Shown here: piece by piece, positions 1 to 5,276 of the stretch
Layout of the letters: each line of letters opens with the position of its first letter
How positions within the stretch are numbered: position 1 is the first letter of the stretch
NCBI GenBank assembly: GCA_900549895.1
Contig: URQG01000116.1
Location: 1-6,409 of the forward strand
From: an uncultured Lachnobacterium sp.
GTDB taxonomy: Bacteria; Bacillota; Clostridia; Lachnospirales; Lachnospiraceae
Reading direction: 5' to 3'
DNA length: 6,409 nucleotides
Translations under genes and position numbers: made by a program
The notes under the pieces: model-generated
What the model was told of the DNA's origin: nothing
The model's input: the letters and a program-made list of their open reading frames with translations, nothing else
The model's database searches: none

Positions 1-7
1 GTTTCAT

Positions 8-13
8 TATAAT
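8..13 (+). promoter_or_regulatory. Possible -10 box before the first gene
   Basis: A perfect TATAAT lies at 8-13. Its -35 box would fall outside the window, so the promoter cannot be verified. Transcription would begin near position 20. That leaves a leader of about 50 nt before ATG 71 but only about 9 nt before the alternative TTG at 29, which favours the ATG start. Confidence 0.35.
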
Positions 14-70
14 ATAGAAGGAAGAACGTTGGCAATTGCCACAATATTATATGAGAGGAAGGCAGAACTT

Positions 71-364
71 ATGAAGGAAATTTTGCTATGGATGGCGGCA
101 CATCAGATGCTGCTGGAGGCGATAGGATTTGGAGCGGCACAGGGGATTGTGCTGGTCATTTTACTTGTGACAGCAAGGCGGGTCCGTATGATGAAAAAGG
201 AGATGGACAAGGTTGGGGCACAAGTAAAAAATTACCTGAATATTGTGTTGGAAAATGAGGAGGAAAATGCTCCGGATGCGGATATTGCAAGGATTGAAAA
301 TGCAAAAAAGGATGAAGAAGAAAACCGCATAATTTCAACGGTTTTGCAAGAGATTTTTCCTTGA
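71..364 (+). CDS. Small single-pass membrane protein of unknown function
   Basis: I do not recognise this 97-residue protein. Residues about 17-35 form one hydrophobic helix rich in Ala, Gly, Ile, Val and Leu. A basic stretch follows (RR, R, KK at 36-43), which by the positive-inside rule puts the C-terminus in the cytoplasm. The remainder is charged, Glu/Lys-rich and probably helical, with an acidic stretch (ENEEEN) near residue 60. There is no cleavable signal peptide and no catalytic motif. ATG 71 is preceded by GAGGAAGG at 55-62 with good spacing. An in-frame TTG at 29 with AGAAGGA before it would add 14 residues and cannot be excluded. The gene is separated from the next by 172 bases containing that gene's own promoter, so the two are probably not one operon. 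Existence as a gene is likely; function is open. Confidence 0.7.
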   Translation: MKEILLWMAAHQMLLEAIGFGAAQGIVLVILLVTARRVRMMKKEMDKVGAQVKNYLNIVLENEEENAPDADIARIENAKKDEEENRIISTVLQEIFP

Positions 365-388
365 AACCGGATGACATTTTCCAGAAAT

Positions 389-417
389 TTGACAAAAATG
401 TATCCGTATGCTACAAT
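389..417 (+). promoter_or_regulatory. Sigma-A promoter of the cell wall hydrolase gene
   Basis: TTGACA at 389-394 is a perfect -35 box. A 17-base spacer leads to TACAAT at 412-417, and TG at 409-410 gives an extended -10. Transcription should start near 424, leaving a leader of about 113 nt before the ATG at 537. This is one of the two strongest promoters in the window. Confidence 0.85.
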
Positions 418-423
418 AGCTCG

Positions 424-486
424 CGTAACAAACTTGTAACATTTGAAATAAAGTGTTTAAAAACGCAACATAAGTGTAACACTTAT
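424..486 (+). promoter_or_regulatory. Leader with 11-bp-spaced direct repeats and a 17-bp palindrome
   Basis: CGTAAC at 424-429 and TGTAAC at 435-440 are direct repeats separated by 5 bases. A weaker pair, CGCAAC at 464-469 and TGTAAC at 475-480, has the same spacing. The 11-bp period suits OmpR/PhoB-type response regulators, and the form resembles the WalR (YycF) box TGTWAH-N5-TGTWAH, with one mismatch in the first pair. ATAAGTGT at 470-477, a central A, and ACACTTAT at 479-486 form a perfect 17-bp palindrome, which as RNA could fold as a 7-bp hairpin with a UAA loop. A further small hairpin, TGTGC-TGC-GCACA, lies at 507-519, just before the ribosome binding site. The first repeat pair sits at the predicted transcription start, so a bound regulator would more likely repress. 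Which protein binds is inference. Confidence 0.4.
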
Positions 487-536
487 AGCATAAGATAATA
501 ACACAATGTGCTGCGCACAAGATACGGAGGTTCATA

Positions 537-1829
537 ATGCAAATAAGCAAGAAAGTGATCGAGAGTGCCACAGTCCTTGTACTGGCATTGACAATGGTGA
601 TCACAGCAGTTACCAGTAACGGAGTATATGCTGTTGAGAATGCTCAGGCAGCATCGGATACACAGTTAGAGGAAAACGGAATTGCCGGCTTTGCCGTAGC
701 AATGAATGAATATGAATTGGAGTCGGCCGATTATCTTGACAGCCTGATTACGGTTGAGAAAGAAGCGTCAAATATGGTTGCTGCTTCCGTAGAAGATGCG
801 TCCTCTATCGAGGAGCAGGATGCGGATCAGTCAGACACCGAGGCGGACGGTGATGTGGAAACTGCAGAAACAGAAGAGACTCTTACCGCAGAAGAACAGG
901 AGTGGCAGGATAAGCTGATGGCGGATGTAAAGGATTTCCTGTATGTTCGTGCCAAGGCTGATGCAGATTCTGAAATTGTCGGAAAGCTTTACAAGGGAGA
1001 TCGTGCTTTGGTCAAGAAGCAGGGCAGCGAGTGGACCAGGATCGCATCCGGCAGTGTTAAGGGATATGTTAAGAATGAGTATTGCGTATTTGCTCAGGAA
1101 GCATACACATATGCAAAGAAGCATTGCGATACTGTAGCAAAAGTTACGATTGACGGACTTCGTGTCCGCAAGTCACCGGCAGAAGATGCAGGCGTTGTGA
1201 AGACGGTTGCTGCCGGAGATGAATTTAAAGTAAACAAGAAAGCAAACAAGACAGACGGATGGGTTGCTGTCAAGGTTGACGGAGATACCTGTTATGTCAG
1301 TGAGGATTATGTAACGCTTTCTCTTGATACCGGTAAAGCGGTAACACTTGAGGAAGAGGCTGCCGCTCAGAAGGCAGAAGAGGAGCGGAAAGCAGCTGCA
1401 GAGCAGAAGACCGCTTCCAATGCTTCTTCATCTTCATCCAATGGACAGACAACATCAACTTCCACGACACAGAATTCCTCGCTTGCAGCATCGGCAGATG
1501 AAGAGACTCTGCTTGCAGCATTGGTTCAGTGTGAGGCCGGAGGTCAAGGGGTACAGTGTATGACAGCAGTAGGCGCAGTCGTAGTTAACCGTGTTCGCAG
1601 CGGAAGTTATCCGAACTCTATTTACAATGTAATCTATCAGAGAGGACAGTTTGGACCGGCATCGTCTGGAAGACTTGAGTCAAGACTTGCGAGTGGTGTA
1701 AGTTCCAGTGCAAGACAGGCGGCTCGCGCAGCGTTAAGCGGAAGTGATCCGACAGGCGGAGCGAAGAGCTTTAAGTTAGCATCCAGCGGTCATGCAGGAG
1801 TTGTGATCGGACCGATCGTATTCTACTAA
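537..1829 (+). CDS. Secreted SH3-domain cell wall hydrolase (SleB/CwlJ-type catalytic domain)
   Basis: This 430-residue protein should be exported and act on peptidoglycan. A signal peptide is visible: lysines at 5-6, a hydrophobic core at about 11-27, and possible cleavage after VYA (32) or AQA (38). A long acidic stretch (about 84-122) is followed by two bacterial SH3-like modules at about 128-184 and 199-261, the second with the typical GLRVRKSP motif. A Glu/Ala/Lys helix (271-290) and a Ser/Thr-rich linker (293-317) connect to the C-terminal Hydrolase_2 domain (about 322-430). There, CEAGGQG, AVGAVVVNRVRSGSYPNSIYNVIY, GQF, GRL and the final IGPIVFY match the SleB/CwlJ family. Glu333 is the expected catalytic acid. 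In spore formers this family includes germination lytic enzymes, but SH3-bearing secreted versions are common in Clostridia and may serve vegetative wall turnover. The ATG has GGAGG at 526-530 six bases upstream. It appears monocistronic, with its own promoter and terminator. The exact bond cleaved cannot be read from sequence. Confidence 0.9.
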   Translation: MQISKKVIESATVLVLALTMVITAVTSNGVYAVENAQAASDTQLEENGIAGFAVAMNEYELESADYLDSLITVEKEASNMVAASVEDASSIEEQDADQSDTEADGDVETAETEETLTAEEQEWQDKLMADVKDFLYVRAKADADSEIVGKLYKGDRALVKKQGSEWTRIASGSVKGYVKNEYCVFAQEAYTYAKKHCDTVAKVTIDGLRVRKSPAEDAGVVKTVAAGDEFKVNKKANKTDGWVAVKVDGDTCYVSEDYVTLSLDTGKAVTLEEEAAAQKAEEERKAAAEQKTASNASSSSSNGQTTSTSTTQNSSLAASADEETLLAALVQCEAGGQGVQCMTAVGAVVVNRVRSGSYPNSIYNVIYQRGQFGPASSGRLESRLASGVSSSARQAARAALSGSDPTGGAKSFKLASSGHAGVVIGPIVFY

Positions 1830-1845
1830 AAGAAAATAATAGTGA

Positions 1846-1872
1846 AGGCTTGCCGATCGGCAGGCCTTTTTC
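1846..1872 (+). terminator. Rho-independent terminator after the hydrolase gene
   Basis: AGGCTTGCC at 1846-1854 pairs with GGCAGGCCT at 1859-1867 (9 bp with one G-U wobble) around a GATC loop. A run of five T (1867-1871) and further T-rich sequence follow. It lies 17 bases after the stop codon and separates the hydrolase from the argF unit. Confidence 0.9.
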
Positions 1873-1880
1873 TATTTTAG

Positions 1881-1909
1881 TTGTAATCACTTGACAAATG
1901 GAGTAAAAT
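1881..1909 (+). promoter_or_regulatory. Promoter of the argF unit
   Basis: TTGTAA at 1881-1886 and TAAAAT at 1904-1909 are separated by 17 bases, which is a good sigma-A match. A perfect TTGACA also lies at 1891-1896, but only poor -10 sequences lie 16-18 bases after it. Transcription would start near 1916, so the structured element at 1928-2004 fills almost the whole 5' leader of argF. Confidence 0.65.
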
Positions 1910-1927
1910 ATCTTCATTGTAAACTGT

Positions 1928-2004
1928 GTCAAGATTTTGCAGAAAGCTTGACATGTAGCGTCAGTTCATTTGCCAAAGGCAAATTTTGCATAGACTGATG
2001 TTCC
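1928..2004 (+). promoter_or_regulatory. Two-hairpin structured leader element, copy A (before argF)
   Basis: This is an unrecognised RNA-like element with a second copy at 4399-4474. Hairpin 1 (1928-1952) has GTCAAG pairing with CTTGAC, an A·G mismatch, TTT/AAA, a U·G pair and a GCA loop. After the linker ATGT, stem 2 pairs 1957-1966 with 1993-2002 (10 bp including G·U wobbles). It encloses a perfect inner hairpin, ATTTGCC-AAA-GGCAAAT (1968-1984), and a one-sided bulge TTTGCATA (1985-1992). The element ends in TTCC (2001-2004), and the argF Shine-Dalgarno AAGGAGG (2007-2013) starts two bases later. By hand alignment 62 of 77 columns match copy B, and all stem differences keep or improve pairing. 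No poly-T follows, so it is not a terminator. Its position suggests control of translation or RNA processing; that is inference. Confidence 0.75.
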
Positions 2005-2020
2005 AAAAGGAGGAAGCGCA

Positions 2021-3010
2021 ATGACATTAAAGGGACGAAATTTTTTGAAGTTAATGGATTACACACCGGAGGAAATCAACTATCTCATCGATTTATCCGC
2101 AGAGCTTAAGGAGAAGAAGCACCAGGGAATCATGCATGATAGTCTGGTTGGCAAGAACATCGCATTGATCTTTGAGAAAACGAGTACCAGAACGCGCTGT
2201 TCCTTCGAGGTGGCGGCACATGATCTCGGTATGCATGTGACTTATCTTGATCCGAGCGGATCCCAGATCGGAAAGAAGGAGAGCATCGCAGATACGGCTC
2301 GTGTGCTCGGAAGAATGTTCGACGGAATCGAGTACCGTGGATACGGACAGGAGATCGTCGAGGAACTTGCAAAATATGCAGGAGTTCCGGTATGGAACGG
2401 CCTGACGAACGAGTTTCATCCCACGCAGATGATCGCAGATATGCTGACGATTCGTGAGCATCTCGGACATCTCAAGGGTGTGAAGTTTGTATATATGGGG
2501 GATGCCCGTTATAACATGGGTAACTCGCTGATGGTAACCTGCGCAAAGCTCGGCATGAATTTTGTTGCATGCACGAACCAGAAATATTTCCCGGATAAGA
2601 AGCTTGTTGATTATTGCGTGGATGTTGCATCCGGAACAGGCGCAAGCATTACACTGACGGAAGACGTGGCAGAGGCAACCAAAGATGCAGATGTTATCTA
2701 TACAGACGTATGGGTATCTATGGGTGAGCCGGATGAAGTATGGGCGGAGCGTATCAACGATCTCAAGCCTTATCAGGTAAATGCGGCCGTATTTGAAAAT
2801 GCGAAAGATACCGCAATCTTCATGCATTGCTTACCGGCATTCCATGATCTGAAGACGACGATTGGTAAGCAGGTATACGAGAAATTCGGCCTGTCCGAGC
2901 TTGAAGTAACGGATGAAGTTTTCGAGGGACCACGTTCCGTTGTCTTTGATGAGGCAGAGAACCGTATGCATTCCATTAAGGCCATCATGAAAGCGACACT
3001 TTCGGATTAG
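2021..3010 (+). CDS. argF: Ornithine carbamoyltransferase
   Basis: This cytoplasmic enzyme makes citrulline from carbamoyl phosphate and ornithine. The 329-residue length is normal. Seen motifs are the carbamoyl-phosphate loop STRTR (55-59), HPTQ (133-136), the DVWVSMGE segment with the SMG ornithine loop (233-235), the HCLP motif with the active-site Cys270 (269-272), and a C-terminal FDEAENRMHSIKA segment. SMG together with HCLP identifies an ornithine rather than an aspartate carbamoyltransferase. Catabolic ArcB enzymes share these motifs, but no arcA or arcC is adjacent, so the biosynthetic role is preferred without being proven. The start is fixed by AAGGAGG at 2007-2013, seven bases before the ATG. 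The leader contains the structured element at 1928-2004, and no clear ArgR box was seen. It is the first gene of a probable unit with birA, 75 bases downstream. Confidence 0.95.
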   Translation: MTLKGRNFLKLMDYTPEEINYLIDLSAELKEKKHQGIMHDSLVGKNIALIFEKTSTRTRCSFEVAAHDLGMHVTYLDPSGSQIGKKESIADTARVLGRMFDGIEYRGYGQEIVEELAKYAGVPVWNGLTNEFHPTQMIADMLTIREHLGHLKGVKFVYMGDARYNMGNSLMVTCAKLGMNFVACTNQKYFPDKKLVDYCVDVASGTGASITLTEDVAEATKDADVIYTDVWVSMGEPDEVWAERINDLKPYQVNAAVFENAKDTAIFMHCLPAFHDLKTTIGKQVYEKFGLSELEVTDEVFEGPRSVVFDEAENRMHSIKAIMKATLSD

Positions 3011-3085
3011 TATGGCAAGTGATTCATGTATCGAATCAGACGAACCGATGGCACAAAAAGAAAACAGGATTAAGTAGGGAAAGCG

Positions 3086-4063
3086 ATGAAAGCAGAAATA
3101 CTTAAGATGCTCCGTGAGACAGACGGCTACGTGTCCGGTCAGGAGCTTTGCAATAAATTTGGCGTATCCAGAACGGCTGTGTGGAAGACAATCAACCAGC
3201 TGAAGGAGAACGGATACGAGATCGAAGCGGTACAGAACAAGGGATACCATCTGCTGTCCGCACCGGATATCATGGACAAGACTGAGTTGGAGAGTATCCA
3301 TGCGACCGAGTGGGCGGGATGCGAGATTTATTACTTTGACAGTATTGATTCGACCAACACCAAGGCGAAGGAGCTCGCCGAGGAGGGACATCCGAGCGGA
3401 ACGCTTGTTGTCGCTGATCGGCAGACGGCTGGCAAAGGACGCAGAGGACGCTCGTGGGAATCGCCGACGGGAATCGGTATCTTCATGACACTGATGCTAA
3501 AGCCGGAGATCAACCCGAACCATGCATCGATGCTCACACTTGTAGCAGCGATGGCAACTACGCGCGCCATCCGCAGAGTGACCGGTGTCCCGGCTATGAT
3601 CAAGTGGCCGAACGATATCGTAATGAACGGCAAGAAAGTGTGCGGAATCTTAACCGAGATGAGCGCACAGTTTGATTATATCAACCATATTGTGATCGGA
3701 ATCGGCATTAATGTGCATAATGAGGATTTTCCGGAAGAGATTGCGAAGACAGCAAGTTCGCTTTATCTTGAAAGCGGGCAGCACATTCATCGTGCGTCAC
3801 TGATCGAGGCATTTCTTGAGGAGTTTGAGGATGTCTATGCGGAATACTTAAAGACGGAGGACATGGAAGGTCTGCAGAAAGAGTATGACGCTATGCTTGT
3901 CAATCGCGGTCGTCAGGTTCGCGTGCTTGATCCGAAGGAGCCTTTTGAGGGAAAGGCGATGGGAATTACAAAAAAGGGAGAACTGATCGTCGACACATGG
4001 GAGTCGCGCAAGCTCGTGTCGTCCGGAGAAGTCTCCGTGAGAGGAATCTACGGCTATGTCTAA
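3086..4063 (+). CDS. birA: Bifunctional biotin protein ligase / biotin operon repressor
   Basis: It activates biotin with ATP to biotinyl-5'-AMP and attaches it to a lysine of carboxyl carrier proteins; the extended form also represses biotin genes. The 325-residue protein has all three BirA domains. These are an N-terminal winged helix (about 1-57, with GVSRTAVWKTINQLKENGY as recognition region), a catalytic domain with STN (89-91), GKGRRG (116-121, the biotinyl-AMP loop) and KWPND (173-177, with the lysine facing the active site), and a C-terminal SH3-like domain from about 271. The winged helix marks it as a regulator as well as a ligase, but no biotin genes or operator are visible here. 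The ribosome binding site is modest (AGGGA at 3076-3080). The 75-base gap after argF has no terminator, so co-transcription is likely. Its last bases overlap the next gene. Confidence 0.95.
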   Translation: MKAEILKMLRETDGYVSGQELCNKFGVSRTAVWKTINQLKENGYEIEAVQNKGYHLLSAPDIMDKTELESIHATEWAGCEIYYFDSIDSTNTKAKELAEEGHPSGTLVVADRQTAGKGRRGRSWESPTGIGIFMTLMLKPEINPNHASMLTLVAAMATTRAIRRVTGVPAMIKWPNDIVMNGKKVCGILTEMSAQFDYINHIVIGIGINVHNEDFPEEIAKTASSLYLESGQHIHRASLIEAFLEEFEDVYAEYLKTEDMEGLQKEYDAMLVNRGRQVRVLDPKEPFEGKAMGITKKGELIVDTWESRKLVSSGEVSVRGIYGYV

Positions 4064-4400
4064 TGAAGCAAAGAATCCGGGCGAAGTAACGCTTTGCGTG
4101 TCCAACGGATATAAAAAGAAATTTTATCTGAATGAGAATTTTAACCAGCTTCCACAGTCGATTCGCGACGAACTAAAGATTATGTGCGTTCTCTATACAG
4201 AGGATGTGGGAGGAATCCTTGAGCTTGTGTTTGATGAAGATGGAACACTCCAGTTTAAGACAAGCTGCGAGGAGAATGACTTTCTGTACGATGAGATCGG
4301 AAGCGTGCTCAAAATCAAACAGTACCAGAACGAAAAGAGAGACTTACTCGAAGCACTTGAGATGTTTTACAGAATTATATATCTCGGAGAAGGACTGTGA
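4056..4400 (+). CDS. Small conserved hypothetical protein, possibly DUF6145 family
   Basis: The 114-residue protein has no signal peptide, membrane helix or known catalytic motif, so it should be cytoplasmic. It contains the segment LPQSIRDELKIMCVLYTEDVGGILELVFDEDG (about 32-63) and an acidic stretch ending in DEIGSVLKIKQ. From memory this pattern resembles the Clostridia family DUF6145, but I could not check it. The ATG overlaps the birA stop by 8 bases, and GAGAGGAA (4039-4046) inside birA serves as its ribosome binding site, so translation is probably coupled to birA. Its stop codon TGA (4398-4400) lies in hairpin 1 of the second structured element. A ribosome finishing this gene would therefore disturb that hairpin. 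The function is unknown. Confidence 0.8.
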   Translation: MSNEAKNPGEVTLCVSNGYKKKFYLNENFNQLPQSIRDELKIMCVLYTEDVGGILELVFDEDGTLQFKTSCEENDFLYDEIGSVLKIKQYQNEKRDLLEALEMFYRIIYLGEGL

Positions 4401-4474
4401 TAAGTTTTCGGAGAAAACTTATCATGCAGCGTCAGCCCATTTGCCAACGGCAAATTTGGCATGGCTGATGTTCC
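4399..4474 (+). promoter_or_regulatory. Two-hairpin structured leader element, copy B (before coaX)
   Basis: This is the second copy of the element at 1928-2004. Hairpin 1 is perfect here: 11 bp, 4399-4409 with 4413-4423, loop GGA, overlapping the upstream stop codon. After linker ATGC, stem 2 pairs 4428-4437 with 4463-4472 (10 bp). It encloses ATTTGCC-AAC-GGCAAAT (4439-4455) and the bulge TTGGCAT (4456-4462). It ends in TTCC, and the coaX Shine-Dalgarno AGGAGG (4482-4487) follows seven bases later. Compared with copy A, hairpin-1 pairs 2 and 3 and stem-2 pair 9 are swapped by double changes. No T-run follows and I see no convincing promoter in 4300-4495, so it would act on the read-through transcript. 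Confidence 0.75.
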
Positions 4475-4494
4475 CGTGATGAGGAGGACTAAAT

Positions 4495-5274
4495 ATGATA
4501 CTTACCATTGACGTAGGCAATACAAATATTACATGTGGCGTATTTAAAGGCGACGAGATTGTGGCAACGTTCCGTATTACGACCAAGATGCCGCGTACAT
4601 CCGACGAGTACGGCATGATTCTTTATAATCTTCTGGAGCAGAACGAGATCAAACCGAGTGATATCAAAGATACGATTATCTGTTCGGTTGTGCCGAACGT
4701 TATGCATTCGCTGCATGGCGCTTTTGCGAAATATTTTCATATTAATCCGATCGTTGTTGAGGCAGGCATCAAGACGGGAATCCGTATCGTGACCCCGAAC
4801 CCGCAGCAGATTGGTGCGGACAGAATCGTAGATGCCGTGGGTGCCTATGAGATCTATGGCGGACCGGTACTCGTTATTGATTTCGGTACTGCCACAACGT
4901 ATGATTTTGTTGATGCATCGGGTGCTTTCCTGGGCGGAATTACGGCTCCGGGAATCCGCATCGCGGCGAAGGCTTTGTCGGAGGATGCCGCGAAGCTTCC
5001 TGCCATCGAGATCAAGAAGCCGGATTGCATTCTCGGCAAAGACACGATCTCCAGCATGCAGGCAGGAATCGTGTACGGACAGATCGGACAGACGGAATAT
5101 ATTATCAATAAGGTGAAACAGGAAGTCGGACTCGACAATGTCAAGACGGTTGTCACCGGCGGGCTTGGCAGAATTATCGCGAACGAAACGGATACGATCG
5201 ATATCTACGATCCGAATCTTACGTTAAAAGGCATTTATCGTGTGTATAAAAAGCAGAATCGGAAAATAAAATAA
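4495..5274 (+). CDS. coaX: Type III pantothenate kinase
   Basis: It phosphorylates pantothenate with ATP, the first step of CoA synthesis, in the cytoplasm. The 259-residue length is typical of CoaX, an ASKHA-fold enzyme that as a family is not feedback-inhibited by CoA and needs a monovalent cation. Seen motifs are the N-terminal phosphate loop DVGNTN (6-11), GADR (107-110, with the catalytic Asp109), the second phosphate motif DFGTATTYD (129-137), GGITAPGI (147-154) and VVTGGLG (219-225). The start is supported by AGGAGG at 4482-4487, seven bases upstream. The 94-base gap before it is almost fully occupied by the structured element, so its expression may be tuned separately from birA although it shares the transcript. 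dusB starts two bases after its stop. Confidence 0.95.
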   Translation: MILTIDVGNTNITCGVFKGDEIVATFRITTKMPRTSDEYGMILYNLLEQNEIKPSDIKDTIICSVVPNVMHSLHGAFAKYFHINPIVVEAGIKTGIRIVTPNPQQIGADRIVDAVGAYEIYGGPVLVIDFGTATTYDFVDASGAFLGGITAPGIRIAAKALSEDAAKLPAIEIKKPDCILGKDTISSMQAGIVYGQIGQTEYIINKVKQEVGLDNVKTVVTGGLGRIIANETDTIDIYDPNLTLKGIYRVYKKQNRKIK

Positions 5275-5276
5275 CA

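Noticed and set aside
29..70. TTG at 29 as the start of the first gene
   Set aside because: It is in frame and has a possible ribosome binding site, but the -10 box at 8-13 would leave almost no leader, and ATG 71 has a better start codon with its own site. It is not fully excluded.
1928..2020. T-box or ArgR-operator explanation for the argF leader
   Set aside because: The leader is too short for a T-box and lacks its TGGNACC antiterminator motif. No convincing ArgR box palindrome was seen.
2093..2827. Long open frame of 244 codons on the minus strand opposite argF
   Set aside because: It lies fully inside a clear argF gene, its translation has no recognisable motif and is rich in Cys, His and Arg as expected for an antisense shadow.
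3020..3038. TGATTC/GAATCA inverted repeat between argF and birA as a terminator
   Set aside because: The stem is only 6 AT-rich base pairs and no T-run follows.
2831..3391. Minus-strand open frame of 186 codons across the argF-birA junction
   Set aside because: It overlaps the ends of two well-supported genes, and its composition looks like a shadow frame.
4410..4412. GGA hairpin loop as a CsrA binding site
   Set aside because: The matching loop of the argF copy is GCA, so the required GGA is not kept.
4399..4423. Perfect 11-bp hairpin read as a transcription terminator
   Set aside because: No T-run follows it, and the sequence continues directly into the structured element and the coaX ribosome binding site.
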